Assembly (NCBI GenBank): GCA_037903355.1
Contig: JBAJFE010000054.1
Span: 241,828-305,827, forward strand
Reading direction: 5' to 3'
Origin: Trichuris trichiura
Taxonomy: Eukaryota > Nematoda > Enoplea > Trichinellida > Trichuridae
Length of the DNA stretch: 64,000 nucleotides
Shown: positions 46,218-59,694 of the stretch, in pieces
Numbering within the stretch: position 1 is the first letter of the stretch
Layout: each line of letters begins with the position of its first letter
Program-made: the position numbers and the translations under genes
The notes under the pieces: generated by a model
The model's database searches: none
Told to the model about the DNA's origin: nothing
What the model saw: only the letters and a program-made list of their open reading frames with translations

Positions 46218-49200
46218 ATGGATGTTGAAGAAAAGGCAATATGGTATGAAGGTGACGTTGCTTCTGCAATAAGCCTTGTTAAACAAAACAAAGGAACATT
46301 GATCGTATTAGTTTACCGTAAGTAATCTGCTACGCTTTGCGCCGTTGATTTAGTTTTCTTGGAGGTGGAAATGAAAGCCAGGAAGTAATCGAACAGTGGG
46401 ACAATGCTTGTATTCGTCTGCTGTTAAAGGGAAAGAACTATGTCGCTCTGAAACTGCAGCAGGGTTCCGCTGCGGCGATGCAGTTTTGTTCAGTTTGTTC
46501 GTGAGCACCCAAGCTGTTTCGCATATTATGTACCTTCTTTAGATCCCGTCTTATCCTATCCGTCCACCTATTTCATCCGGTCCGATGGCGGAGTGCAAGA
46601 CGTAATGAAGGGTCCTTGTAAGACTGAAGATTTACAAGAGAGAATCAAAAAGTTTGTACGTTTTACTTCACCTGCAGAATATTGCCAAATCGCTTTGATG
46701 TACTTGTATTGTAGGTTGAAAAAAGACCATTATCAAATGTCGGCAGTACACATACGTCTCATTTGCCGCATTCAGAAGTTCTTCCGAATGATAAAGGGGG
46801 TTCAAGCGATGTGATGGAGTCGGAACATACGGTAAGTTTTATCCGTCAGTTTTCGGTTGAAAATGATGATATTTCATCCATAGGCAAAAGGTTCATATAT
46901 ATGTGCTATTGTTTACTTCGTCATTACTAGTTAAAGTTGTTGCTTGCAGCCTATGCATGAAATTATTTCAGTCGTTTTTACCTTTTAGGGAACGCAGAAT
47001 GATGACATCAGGTCAAAGGCCGGTGCGCTAGAAGCCAAGCAAGTACTGGAAGAGATCCGGACTAAGAAAGCAGAAGATGATCGGTTACGTGAACAGCTGC
47101 GAAAGCAGATTGAAGCTGATAGGTACGTGCTTTGAACTAAGTCCATTTTCGTGAAACACCTTAAAGCAAGGGTTAAACCAATCCATGTATTAATTTGACA
47201 TTCTTTCTTTATGTATAGGCGCTGTTAAATATTAACATGAAAAGTCGTTCCACTCGTAAAACCAAACTAGAATTCACTATCAGACAACAGGTATTCGGAC
47301 ATACTGTGTCGAAGTAAGAACCAACCTTCTATTCACGGGGTCATGAAGACGGAAAGTGAAAGTCTTGGTAGTCTTGCTATTACATCTAAACCGCGAAAGC
47401 ATAGACCTATGTGTCATAAGGGCGTTATCGACCTGGAGTTGGGCTACATTTCTGAGCGAGAGACATGAAGGGAAAATGTGCTCTGGGTTGTAGCAAAGGG
47501 TGGAAGCAAGCAATTTACTGAAGCAAATGAAAGAAGGCTATTTACAGAAAGTGAGAAATGCCTGGAAACTGTTCAAGGATAGGCATAGGTTGAAAAATAT
47601 AAAGGTTACCGGCCAGCGTCCATTTGCATGTGAGGAAGAGCAGCTAGCTGTTCAGGGTACGTCTCATAGACAGATTTCTACCGCTGTGAATGTCGAATCA
47701 ATATACCCCACACTTACGTACGTCAAAGTTACGCCAGTCATATTTAGAAATTCGTTTAGCTTTTATGGTTACTAGGGGTCGCCGGGGTCTATGTTTAGAT
47801 TTAAGCTTTGATTGTTTATAGTCCCTTATAGTACGCGCCAGCGCTCTATATCTGGATGGAATGGAAATAAATACAATTTTACTTAAATTTATTTAACAAG
47901 TAAGTAGATTCTCAAGTTTAAGCTTAGATATTGTAGGCTTACTGTTACCTAATGAACAAAGCAGATGAATGATAGCTGAAACCTCAGTACGAGGTCGATT
48001 TGAGATGAATAGGTCACAGCATCAATATTACAGACAAAGAAGCTGCTGCCACGTTTCCACCCGGGTCTGAACAGTTGCTTAATGGGAAAGGCCTTTATCT
48101 AAAGTATTCAATTACTAAAATTGCGCTTTTTTCGAAATGAGTGCTTCATAGGACACGCACTTCAAACAATTGGAAAATATGCGCCCCCGCCCCTTCAATC
48201 AAGTGTAAAATGAACCGTTAACTTCGGCGCTATGCACGGCACTTTGTTAGGTTCGACGACTTTGCCTTAACAACAGTCTTGATAGCATAGCAATGTTTTT
48301 TGTAGAACGCAGGTTAGATGATTGAGACGTTCACCGGATAGGCTTTGGCGTTTTTGTTCAAACTGTTTTTTCGAGGAAGCACCGGGTCGTTAACTTGCCG
48401 TAAAACCTATTTGCGCGGAAGATTCCATCTTGCCAATGGTAGCTAAACTTAATTCATTTTCTCCGACAAAAGCTTTATAATAAATTACTGTCACGATGAT
48501 GTAATTATTTGAGGTATCGGTTCTGACCAGTCTGAGCATCTCTATTCCACTCTAAATGTTCTAGATGTTTTTATGATACCATTAGCGCATCTTGGCAAAA
48601 ATTCCTCATCTGTGCGTCTCCCGACGTGCTGCCGACCATTTGAACCGAACATGTGTTCCCTTTCACAGTTCGGTGTGCTCTTAAGCAAAAACGATTTGAA
48701 CTTTCCTTTTTCTTTGCTGTTTGCATTTGTAAACTTTGCCGTGCATACCAAGTCGTTTTGTTATCTTCTCATGTTTCGTGCGTTCATCTAAACATTAGAG
48801 GATCCGACCAATAAATTCGTCTTCTCAGGCGGTAGATTTTCTTAACGGTACAATAAGGCTGACTTTTCCTATCATTCAGTTGCTAGCAATTGCCTTTCTG
48901 GAAAAATCTAAAAGTCCAACGGATTTTCCGGTAAGAACCTTCCTTCTGAGTTCTTATACTTGTATCCGTTGAAGAAATGCTGCGTGCTCTCCCACGACCA
49001 GTAAGATGACCTACTCGTGCATACAGCCTTGTACAACGCGGCAACGTAAAGCACCTTTTCTTGATTGTACTTAACCTAAACTACAGAAGTGATATCGTTA
49101 AAACGTTTTCTAGAATTTATGTCTGCTGGAAATTCCCTAAGTATCGTTAACTGGTGATGCAAGTATGTGAGCATAAAAAATTCGCGTTTCAGGCTTGAAA

Positions 49201-50935
49201 AAAGGTTGCGTTATGAGGCACATAAAGCGAAAGAACAAGCTGAGCTACGAATGCGAATGACTCAGAAAAAGGCTGACGAAATGAAGAAACATTCAGAAAG
49301 GTATGTTAATAGTTACCTTACCATTCTATTATGTGTTTACTCAAATTTTTCTGCAAATGAATTCAAGTTACATATTTTAGAAAGCCATCTTGCCAGGTTG
49401 AATTGTCATCATAAAGCCACCACGTAATTCGCTTTCGCGATCTGAGTTTCTCTTAAGCATCGTCAAAGATGATTTTTGTTTAAAGTTTGCTACCACTTTG
49501 TTGTACATATTTGTTTTTGAATCAAAAGCGTTGTTATGGATAAGTGTTTTGGCTAAAACTATTGAATGAATCCAAGACAAGGGACTATTTTCATATCAAA
49601 GGCCAGTCAGTGTCTGTTGTAAAAAAGGGGCACTTCATATGTAGTGGACCCAAGAAGGCATGGCGTATTAGAAGCTGCTGCAATCAGGTTGTATAGTCTC
49701 CGCAGACTGTAGAACTGCTAGTAGCTTACAAAATCATCACAAATTTCGCAAAAGAAACGGCCTACATTGCGTTCAACAAACACAACCTGACTCTCATGCG
49801 CACCCTGTTTCGAGGGGCAGACAAACAAGCTCATCTCAGCTGAAGGCAATTCTGTATTGTGAAGGCTGTGAAGTATTGCCATACGCCATGTGTAACACTT
49901 GAAGCATCAGGCATTGCTCCTTGTGAATAACATCTCTTGCGGAGAACGCATCGTTGGGTTATGTGGAGTGCACGTTTCCCAATTCGAAGACCTTCAAAAA
50001 TGAGTGTTTGTTTGTGCGGATCAGAGCAAACCCGCTTGTATTACAATGACATCCAATCACTGAGTCAGAACGTTGACAGGTTGTTGAATGCGACAGAAAT
50101 TATTATGAGGGAACAGTTTTGTTGGAACTTGATTTCATCCTATCTTTATAAGTAACCCAAGCACTGTTTTATTCGCACGCCTAATGTAATCTGAAATTTC
50201 TGGTCGAATAAGTGAAGGCTTAAAGTTCTGTTATGTTATTAGTAATGCTGGAGTTCGGCGAGTTTGAACTGTAAAGTTAAATTTTCGCTCGTAATTATTA
50301 AAAAATTAGCATATTTTCAGCACTCATGCTCGTATCCAGTGCCGTTTCCCAAATGGTGATCGTTTGGAGGAAGTATTTGACAAAACTGAAAGCTTGAGGA
50401 CAGTATATGACATCGTTCGAAGTTACGTGGAAAAACCTTGCGATTTCAAGCTGATATGCTTGTTCTCTCGTTACGAGTACTGTTCGAACGACTTGGACAA
50501 ATCGTTGGAGGAACTTGGTCTTAACCCGTCAGCAGTACTACTTGTTGTGACAGTAACCGTGATGATATACCATAATGCGCTTTCACGAAAATATATACTG
50601 TTGAAGGACCACAGAAAACAGTCCATTACTGGTGTCAACCCTGTCGGCCAAATGTTCAATTTTATTTACGGTTGGCTGTTGGATCCGGCGTGGCGACTGG
50701 TCAGAAACGTAGTTGGTTGGTTTTTCCCTCTTGTTTTGGGTTCCACAGCGGCTAGCAACGAGTAATGATTTTAAAAAAGCGTGTTTGGGCACTGAAAGTG
50801 ATTATTTTCAGTGTCCACGGTAAAGACGTTGACGTTGGCAGACCCCGCAGAGGTGGGTTACCAAGGAGGGGTTCTGACGATGATGATGACGACAGTAACG
50901 CTGTTTGGAACGGAAACTCGACTCAGCAGTTATGA
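46218..50935 (+). CDS. UBXN4: UBX domain protein 4 (erasin), 9 exons
   Basis: UBXN4 is an ER-membrane UBX protein that recruits p97/VCP for ER-associated degradation. The model is join(46218..46317,46365..46496,46543..46655,46715..46831,46989..47122,49193..49300,50321..50552,50607..50761,50812..50935), 1,215 nt and 404 aa (human 508), with phases closing. The N-terminal thioredoxin/UAS-like domain (about 1-115) has IWYEGDVASAISLVKQNKG and CSVYPVLSYPSTYF. A charged coiled coil (about 160-235) follows. The UBX domain (about 240-312) starts ARIQCRFPNGDRLEEVF. A hydrophobic hairpin (FNFIYGWLLDPAWRLV, VVGWFFPLVLG) matches the ER-anchoring region. The end, DDDDDDSNAVWNGNSTQQL, matches the human C-terminus closely. 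Introns 5 (2,070 bp) and 6 (1,020 bp) are large; the others are mostly about 50 bp. Intron 7 (54 nt) has no stop and could be read through. Confidence 0.9.
47491..47775 (+). pseudogene. Possible Tigger/pogo transposase fragment in a UBXN4 intron
   Basis: A 91-codon frame with AWKLFKDRHRLKNIKVTGQR resembles the end of the CENPB-type HTH in Tigger transposases (a W..F..RH.I...S.QGE pattern). It is short, has no termini around it, and could be chance. It lies in the 2-kb intron 5 of UBXN4. Confidence 0.25.
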
Positions 50936-51917
50936 GAGGTATCAATTCGAATTGTCAGTTTCGTTTTAAAACAGCGGGGATCATATCTGTTTAATTTGTG
51001 GCTCTATTTTGTTGTTGGAATGATTTTTATTAATAAAATCGTTTTTATCGCCTTAATAATATATTAAACCCCACATATCGCTACTTCACTGCGGTAGGAA
51101 AGACCTATCGACGCTCCTGAGAAGCAATGAACTATGCCGTACAGAAGGTGGACAGCTTAAAAGCATGTCTGAACATAAACCGTGATATATTAATATTAAC
51201 TTATTGACTATCGACCCGATGGCTGAGTCGTCTTTCACTTTTTGGATGACTTTTGAGGTTTGTAGAGTGAATTATTACCACCCGTAACTTGTGGGACTGC
51301 TCTTGCCCCGTCGTGAGCGAAAAACCACGTTCTGGTTGCAAGGTGCAATGAATGATACATGCTGATTATTAATAGCTGAATTCAAGCGGCTATGTCGAAA
51401 ATATGTCTCAGTCAAAAACTTGCTTAGTCAACTGCCACCAATAAGCCAATATGATACTGTGGTTTGAGAAAAAAAGCTAACGCATCAAACGATGGACGTT
51501 TTCTGCAAACTACTGTTGCTCATTAAATCGAATCTTACCACGGCAGCCTCATCGCGAATTGCTTTCGTAGACGTGAGCTACTTGTTGTCTAACTGTTGTT
51601 CCGAACACAACAGGGCACAAAGCGTAAGCATTTTTGGAAGACATTGTATATGCAATGAATATTACAAAATTGAAACACCATTTATTCAGGAAAATTTGTC
51701 CAAACTGCCAGCCAGCGACAATGCAAGCTAAATACGGCAAATTTGCGGTATGGTTCACCTGTGTATGGACATGCCGGAAGCCAGCCGTCGCGCTGGGAAA
51801 ATAGCGAATTCGAAGTCAAAAGTAAACACTCAAGAAAACAAGTCACACATCTTTACCTGGAAAAGAAAACAACGAAACTGTCGCGTAACGATATGAGGTT
51901 TTTTACTTCTGCCATGT
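50936..51917. other. Convergent intergenic region UBXN4/CDK7
   Basis: About 980 bp between two convergent 3' ends, with AATAAA-like signals near 51033. It is AT-rich and I see no further gene. Plus-strand frames at 51492-52087 are antisense or chance. Confidence 0.45.
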
Positions 51918-53932
51918 TCACTCGACAAACAATTGCCTGCAAAAATCTTCCCGCTCTGCAAGAAATGAGCAGCTCGCCAATAATGTTGAGGCGCTGCTTA
52001 ACTCACCCGTCGGACTATCTGGCCGTTTTAGCTCAAAAAGTAAATTGGCCAACTCTTCGTCGCTACATACATAGGGCTTTTTTGTAAAGTAAGCAGACTG
52101 CATTGGCTGAAACACAAAAACGGTTACACAGAATGACCATACGCTATTAGACAAGTTATACTATTTCAACATGCGTCCTATTGCACGGATTATACTGAAG
52201 GCACCATTCAAGTATGCCTATCATTTCATCGTCAGCCGAAGGTAAAATTTGCCGCCAGGGAACCTTTGGGCAAGGTTTGGTTGGCAAATAATCTGGCAGT
52301 AACACGACGCCCTTAAAAAAAACTCCTCTGGGCTGCTTGGGTAGTCGCCAGTTCATAATACCGGCCAGTTTTCTTCGGATGGTGTGCCTAAGATTTCTAC
52401 AATTCTGCGTAGCTGGTCCAGATCTGATTCGCCAGGAAACAGAGGAGCGCGAAGGAGAAGTTCCGCAATAATGCACCCCAATGCCCATATATCTACTCCT
52501 GCGGAATAGTAACGTGAACCGTACAATAATTCAGGTGCTCTGTACCACCTAAAACAAAATTGCATCACTAAACTGCAACGCATATTACTGCCACGCTGTC
52601 GCTGGAGATAGGATTTTTTCAGACACAGAAACGAACTTCAAAATTCCATGACTGTAATGGCAACCGACTCATTCAGCTCCGGAAAAATAGCTTTTCTGAA
52701 CAGTACATTCTACTTAATGAAGAAAGCGACTCTGTTTTGTACAGTACACAGGTAAAGGATCAGTATAAACTTCATTTAGGGGCTGACCCGTTCAGGCAGT
52801 ATAAAAAGGTGCCGAAGCATTCGGCTTTCTTCTCGACCCGCCCTTATCGTATCAATACAGGATGGTATCCTATCACCTGAAACTAAAATCTCCATTACGA
52901 AGACTTACAAACCCGTTACGAAATGCTGTTTCAAACAACAAGGAATTAATTTCTTAATGTCATCGAATTACTGTGCAACATGCTAAAGTACTAGTTCTAA
53001 ACGCTATAGAGTAAGTGCATGTAAACTAAGCTTCATCACCACGGCTGAACATAAAATTCTGAAAGAAGTGCAAGGCAATTTCAAAACTCAATTAATAGAT
53101 TACCTCGTGACAACTAGGGGAGTCAATGTTTGGTCCGAGGCACCAAAGAAACGAGCCAAACCAAAGTCGGCCATTTTCAACACACCTTCTTTACTTATTA
53201 ACAGATTACTCGGTTTCAGATCCTATAAGAAAAAGCATAGTTAGAAACAGGTTCTATAGAGCCATCCTTAACGCAGCTCTGTGGAGAATCCAATGGGCAT
53301 GAAGGAACTGGAGCCCAGTCATTATCTGCAAGCACATATTTTTGATATGCTGGGCTTGTAGTAAAATTTTATTGTCCCTGATTACGTTCTGGAACAATGA
53401 ACTGAAAAAGACGAACGAATATACCGCTGTGATCTGTCACCTCCAAATCGGTACACATGAATTCGAAAATGAGAGCAACGCTATTCTTGCCAACTGATAC
53501 GTCCAAGAGCTATAAAATTTTTTTCTGTTTAAAGCTTGCCTACGAAACTTTTTGCATAACCAAACGATTAACAGTAAATGTATGCATACAAAACGTGGCA
53601 ATTACCTTTATAATATTGGCGTGGGAGATTTCTTGCAATAATTTTATTTCCCTTATGGCAGTGCGGTTAAGACCGTCAGTTTGCTCCGATCGAGAGCCCA
53701 TTTTAATCTGCTTCGATAGGCATAGGCATTTCAATTGAGAAATACACGCAGAAAATGATGTACCTTCTTTAAGGCAACAATACAGTCGTTTTTCAGATCT
53801 CTCGCTTTGTACACGTTGGCGAACTTTAAGGTTACCGTTAAACGGGGTACTACACGACGTTTCGACCAGGTTTACCTGCCCTTCGCCAAGGTGAGAAAGC
53901 TTCTCATAACGTCGTCTGCCGCTGACATGCAT
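51918..53932 (-). CDS. CDK7: Cyclin-dependent kinase 7 (CAK/TFIIH kinase), 9 exons
   Basis: CDK7 with cyclin H and MAT1 is the CDK-activating kinase and the TFIIH kinase that phosphorylates the Pol II tail. The model is complement(join(51918..52106,52162..52311,52362..52548,53104..53222,53278..53388,53441..53509,53606..53707,53764..53823,53876..53932)), 1,044 nt and 347 aa (human 346). Motifs: glycine loop [14 protein letters not shown]; catalytic Lys in [19 protein letters not shown] as the PSTAIRE-type helix; [21 protein letters not shown]; a T-loop with [32 protein letters not shown]; and [19 protein letters not shown], specific to CDK7. The ATG at 53932 gives an N-terminus 8-10 residues shorter than human. 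One intron (53223-53277) begins with GC instead of GT and splits HR from DLKP. Confidence 0.93.
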
Positions 53933-56900
53933 AACTAGCGTCACCTTATTTCAGCAGTTGAGCAGGACGAAACAGGCACAATCCCATAGTTAACTCTTAA
54001 ATAAAAGCATTTTTGAATTTGAAAAGTAAATTGATACAAGGTAAGCTAAATGCAAAAAAACCACCAAAATCCCGAATGAAAAATAAATATGCCAAGAAAC
54101 GGCCAACCTTGAATATGGTTGCCTTCCTTTTACTTTACGGCGGCATTCTCCATGACGTGCGCAATGTGCAAAACTCAACGCTGTAGAGTCCACCTAGAGC
54201 TTTTGCCATTCATCCCTTGGCTATGTTGATGATTTAACCGCATATTCTTCTTTGCATTGATCTTTAGTTACTGTTTTTCTCCTGGCTCCCTTAAGCTCTT
54301 TTACAGCAATAAAACAAATTCAGGTTCTCAATTACAACCTTAACCAGTTTCTCCAAAAAGGACCGCTATCCTTCAGTTTGGAACACGAGGACTGCCATGT
54401 TGAATGATTATTGAATTATGCGTGCTTATTTGTTAATACAGCGAGTGCGAATACGCCAAATAAACATACTAATCTTAGCGCCTGCTTTTGTTTGCTATAA
54501 CTTTCACATGCGTGCTGAACTTTGCCTTAAGAGAGAAAATGACTGCCACTAGAAGGGCCTTGAAAAACCTTCCGCTCGAAACGGAGACAACAGCTAGAAA
54601 TTAGTTGGAAGCACCAGCTTAAACCGGTAAACAGGAGAGTTTAAAATCAAATTGCGTGTCGTTAAGGCTACGTACGCAAAATGTAAGGATTGCAAAGTGC
54701 AAATTCTTTCTTACTGTTTCCAGATAACTTAAGAAATGATGAGTAACGAAAAGCAATTATAAACACTACGCAATCAATTCGCAACAAGACAAACGAGATT
54801 CACGGAAGAGACGAAACTGTAATTCATTTTCCAGTAATCGAAACGCTTGTCTGAGAAGTGTAACATATGTTCAAGAAATAGCTAATTAATTTCAATTAGT
54901 TTTGTTTTTATTTTGTTGACACTATCCAAGACGGCAATTTTAATTTTTATTCCGATGCCAAAAAACAAAAAATTATTTCTCCTTCTGCCTACTTTACGAT
55001 AAAGACAGTCTAGGAAGTGGAGAAAAAAGAAGAGAGCAAAGAAGGATGAGGGGAACATAATCTAGTTGCGCAGATAACGTGAGCTACGCAAGGAGCCGTA
55101 GGCTAGCCACGTAAAGGCTAGGAAATAGAAAGCACTCCTGTAGACAGTTCCTTTTTAAAGAATGGTTTTCATGCTTTCTTAAACCATACGGCCCATAAAT
55201 AATTTTTTTCTCCTAAGAAGCTCCTTATGCTTCGCTGATTCTTTTAGTGTTGAACACTGAGTTCCACTTTCTAATGACGACTTTAAAGCTTTGAGAAATT
55301 AAACGTTTTAAACCTGATTTTACATTCAAACTCAGCCCCGATGACGGGAAGTGTAAGCTCTTCCCTAGAAGCTCAGGGGGTTACAGATTAAAACTTAATT
55401 TTCCAACAATTTCAAGCTGTCACTAAAACGAAAAAAGACTCCCTTAATGATCCAACTGCTGGATGCCAATAACAGAAAAACACTGCTGCCGATGCAGGTG
55501 CAGAGCCACGTGCTTTCACGAAGTGTTGAATGTAAAAACGAAAACGAGGAACCTCAGATATAGAACAGTATTGGAACTCAATTTTTTCCTGCACGGTGCT
55601 TAAATGAACGGAAAACAAAAAGCTGTCGCGGATAAGTTTGGGATAAACGCAGCGAGGGAATAACGGTTCAGTAGACGTTTGTTTTCAAAGTACTATATTC
55701 ACCGAAGGCGAATTTTCAAAATGCATGTTCCGCATTCATAAGCAGTATTCATTGTGCCTTGGCGGTCAAAATCCGATAGGTCAAAAAAGACATTCGAAGT
55801 CCTGAAAGGTCAAAAAACAGCTCGGAAATACACTGTAAACCGTGGCCTTGTGGCAGTTCTGCATTGGCATCTTCTAGATAAGGAACGTATTTCAGTAGGG
55901 ACGTTATTATACTGGTCTTTTCCAAAGTTGGTGATCTAAAAAAGGCCTCTACTCAAACGCATTTCTTATCTCAGTGGGGACGTTATTATACTGGTCTTTT
56001 CCAAAGTTGGTGATCTAAAAAAGGCCTCTACTCAAACGCATTTCTTACCTAGAACATGCCAGCACAGAACTGTCACAAGGCCAAACTTTACGGTACTTTC
56101 CACTTATTCCGGATTTCGAATTTTGGACTTTGACCCCAACCCTTCACTGTGATATGGACGTGCGGAACCATTGACTATTCTAAATTCTCATATGAAATGA
56201 CTTATGTACATGTCAATCTTGAAAAAATCAAAATGACGATCATCTACAAAAGCAAAGCCACAGACGAGGCAGTCATTCTGCCAGTTGACGTTGTCAAGGG
56301 AACGATTGTATAGCGTCAAATCGAAACATTCTATTTAAAGCAGGTATCTTTACTATTCTATTAAACGTAGTGACTGGAAGTAATCTATGACTACAGCGAG
56401 ACCGTGACGTGCCTGTTCCTCGAAAATGCAACAGCGACAAACATAAGTACATAAGTCACAGTGGGCAGAGAAAATTTCATTTCCTTCAAGGCAAGCTTGG
56501 AGCAGTAATAAGTGACAAAATTGCAGTCACTTAACGAAAAAAGACGCCAATCACGGTTTCAGAACACTGATGTTTGGAACGTGACACTATCACTCTTCAG
56601 TTGCATGCAGGCACGAAAATGCACGATAAGAATAAGACTTAAAGCAGAACACATCCTAACGAGCGGGTGGCTGTGCGCTGAATGAAAAGAAGCAAACGTT
56701 ACTTGAATACGTCGAAAACATGTACAGCTGATTTCTTGAATTACAATGAGCGTTTAAACTGTGACTAGCCCAGATCAGAGACTAAATCTGAAATGGTGAA
56801 ATGTTCCAAAAGCATTTATCAAATAAAAACTCTCTAAACGCTTTACGAGCAAGATGTAGTGCAAGTATGATTAACAGGTATCAATGCTGCACTAGGAAAG

Positions 56901-57486
56901 GCATTGTGGAATAAATTTATTTTTACAGCAACGTATTTTCGCAAATCTTAGCTGTTAAAACAGCAAAAATGTGGTTCCGCTAGGTTTGAAAGAACTGCAA
57001 ACGGCTGAAATGTAATGTTAAAAAATGTCGGGCCACGCTTCCCAGAGCCACGCAAATGTACAGTACATCAGGAAGGTAAACAAGGAAAAGCAGGTACATC
57101 AAGACGCCATGCCACTTATGAACGGTAAGGTCCAGTTCCTGTCAATCTTCAGTTTGTAATTCCTGTAACGTGCACGTTGAGAATGACGGGAGTAAACAAC
57201 GACAACGCTCTGCTTACTGCTGCCATGCGTCAGAGACGAGAAACCATCATACGACGCTGCCCTGCAATTTTCATTTGTTCATTTATTTAAATGCTTTAAA
57301 CTTCTTGCATATGCACTTTCGCGTTTTCGAAAGTTCGTTGCTACAAGATTCGCGTCTAAAAGGTTTACTACACTATTTATCCAAACAGAATTTATTGGGG
57401 CCGAATACATTACGGTAGGTACAATGCCTGACAATCATTTAGCAACTGTACCTAAAGTGCTTGTTCTTCAAGTCTGCGTTTAAGAT
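53933..57486. other. 3.5-kb gene-poor region CDK7/SNAPC3
   Basis: AT-rich sequence between divergent starts. No frame with protein-like features is found. It contains a 79-bp tandem duplication (55893-56050), and otherwise I see nothing to annotate. Promoters of both neighbours should lie at its ends. Confidence 0.4.
55893..56050. repeat. 79-bp tandem duplication
   Basis: Two adjacent copies starting CAGTAGGGACGTTATTATAC and CAGTGGGGACGTTATTATAC, differing at very few bases. The period is 79 bp. It is probably a recent slippage or unequal exchange product. Confidence 0.9.
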
Positions 57487-58718
57487 ATGGATCGTCTTCA
57501 CAAGCCGAATAAGAAAGCTTTTGTATCTAGCGTAGTAAATGTTCGTACTTTTCGTGAAAAAGCAGAAAAGTCAATAAGCGAACTTCCTCAGTGTTATTTT
57601 GAAAATGCAGACGAAGTGGCAACGTTGGCGAACTGTTTAGGTTACAGTGAAAATGAAGCGGCAGAAGTGTTGTCCCATTTCAACCCGAGTGAATTGCGAT
57701 GCGACAAGGATTTGAAAGCTAAAAATAGGCTGGAAGTTCCCGAAGTTCCGATTCTTGAAAGCCACCGGCCGATACCAAAGGAAAAAGTTGGCGACGATGA
57801 TCCGAATTCTTCACCTCTTCTTGACTTTGTTGAGCGGCGTATAGACTATGGGCTGCTTAGCTCTTACAGGCGGATAGCCAAACACGGTAAAATTCCACAG
57901 AAAAATAGGCTTAAAAATGAGGCAGTTCTTACCGTTGTTCTGGCAAAGCCTTATGATGCTTTTGCTAATACAGGAGAAATCACAAGGAAGCACGGCGTTC
58001 GTATTGACCGAGTATTGTTGGTATTGTCGAGCCAGAAACTAACGGAACTTCGCGACGCTATTTTCTGCCCCAATGACTGCACTCCTATTAGCAAACGGCT
58101 GGGGAACGGTGAATTTAAGAATATGATGGCAAAAAATCTTTTCACAGGTAGTTTATTCTATTTCAACGGCGTTTTTTACAATGACCTCCGCGAGAAGAGC
58201 AGCACCGACTTGAGCGTACCAATTTTGAAGTGGGCGCAACACAGAGCAGGTTCTGTCGGACCTTTCTCTACTGCAAGGATGGAAGTAAGTCTCTGCGAAA
58301 GGGGAATGCTACTTTGACTCGTTCTAATGTATTTCTGAACTTATTGAACTCATCTGTGTTTGCTTAGGATACCACTTTCGACGACCTGAACATTCGATTG
58401 GGTCAGCCCTACGTCTACATTCACCAGGGAAACTGTGAACACCTTGTCGTTGTTAGTAACATTCATTTTGCTCATGAAGAAGATCCTCAGGATGTTTCCT
58501 GGTATCCGATTGATTTTACTAAGCGAGCAAAGACCATAGTTCATTGCGACGTATGTCAAGATAGCTATGCAAAATGGATTGTATTCGCTGAAGACCATCT
58601 ACCACAACCAACGATGTTTTTTTGTGAGTCATGCTTTGTACTATTTTGTTTAAATGAAAATGAAAAGAGCATGTTTGATTTAGTTCTTCTTCCGTTACTA
58701 GACAGTAACTGTTTATGA
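57487..58718 (+). CDS. SNAPC3: snRNA-activating protein complex subunit 3 (SNAP50), 2 exons
   Basis: SNAPC3 is the DNA-contacting subunit of SNAPc, which binds the proximal sequence element of snRNA genes for Pol II and Pol III transcription. The model is join(57487..58284,58368..58718), 1,149 nt and 382 aa (human 411), with an 83-bp intron. The C-terminal half matches the family: SSQKLTELRDAIFCPND, FFYFNGVFYND in the form LFYFNGVFYNDLREKSSTD, ILKWAQHR, FSTARMEDTTFDDLNIRLG, PYVYIHQGNCEHLVVV and a Cys-rich CDVCQDSYAKW...CESCF zinc region. The N-terminal ~100 residues are less conserved. The start at 57487 is the first ATG of the frame, and the family's usual zinc ligands appear intact. Confidence 0.92.
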
Positions 58719-59694
58719 CATCGTAGTTTACTCGCTGAATAGTAAACGCTTGAAATTGTGTAGTCTTCTCTTGCTGTATGTCCTGCATATGAGGTTTATT
58801 CCTATGCGCAGCTTTGGTTTGAACGTTCCGGTAAAGTTTTGTTTTAAAAGCCGGTGAATCCAGCTCTTGAAAATTGCAATGATGATGCCAGAGATGCAAG
58901 GCAATGGTCTGGCAGTTGAATGACTTGATTGTGATCACAGCAAGCAAAACAAGCATACCTTAAGTGAACATGTGTTTCTAAAAACCTTTCTTTGTCTACC
59001 CTCACTGTTACAAAGGTCGGCCGACAGTAACAAGACAGCCAATCTTGGAGTTTGTTGAAGCCACAGCAAAGTTGAAAGCGGAAGTATTTGACTGCGTAGC
59101 AGTTTTAAAATCATAAAATGACGAGTTGCTGTTATTAATAGGTGGCGCCCCTCGCACCTATGCACAAAATGTTTCAGCAAAATTGCTCAGCTCTTAATCG
59201 TTGGTTTTCTCGCCCTCCCCCGCAATGTTACTTCCGTGGAGTGCGCTTCAACTTGACCTAACCAACTTTACCTGACCGACTTCAAGTCAACGTGGCTTAG
59301 AAGCAAGTAGTCCTGTTGCCATACCTACACTCAAGCAGACTGCTTGCCTGATGTAAATTCAGTATACGTGACACATAGAAACGTGTCAGGTAACTACAGA
59401 ACAAGCACTTGTGCATACAATCGATATGCATCAGGCATACACTGTTTACACGTGAGATGCCTTCGGCCTCGAGGGTTTCTGCAACATTCGCGTAATATAG
59501 TAGTTGTGTACTGTATACAGGCATGGTGTTCATGTAGTATACTCTGCCCATAAGCAGAATACCTGCGAAAACTCTTGGTTTTTACGGCTCACGTGTAGCA
59601 TGTATGCAGTATACACTTGCATAAGAGGAATGTTTACGTCATATATGGCTTCTATGTGATAAACATAGCTTATAAGTACGACAGATAAATCAAA
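58719..59694. other. Intergenic region with TATAC-rich short repeats
   Basis: No coding frame is supported. Between about 59335 and 59625 short motifs such as CAGTATAC, CATACACTGT and CACGTG recur in both orientations, giving imperfect inverted repeats. No named element is recognised. Confidence 0.35.

Noticed and set aside
46354..46364. TTTAG as the acceptor of UBXN4 intron 1
   Set aside because: It would put exon 2 out of frame; the GGAG acceptor 11 nt later restores the reading frame and gives a 47-bp intron.
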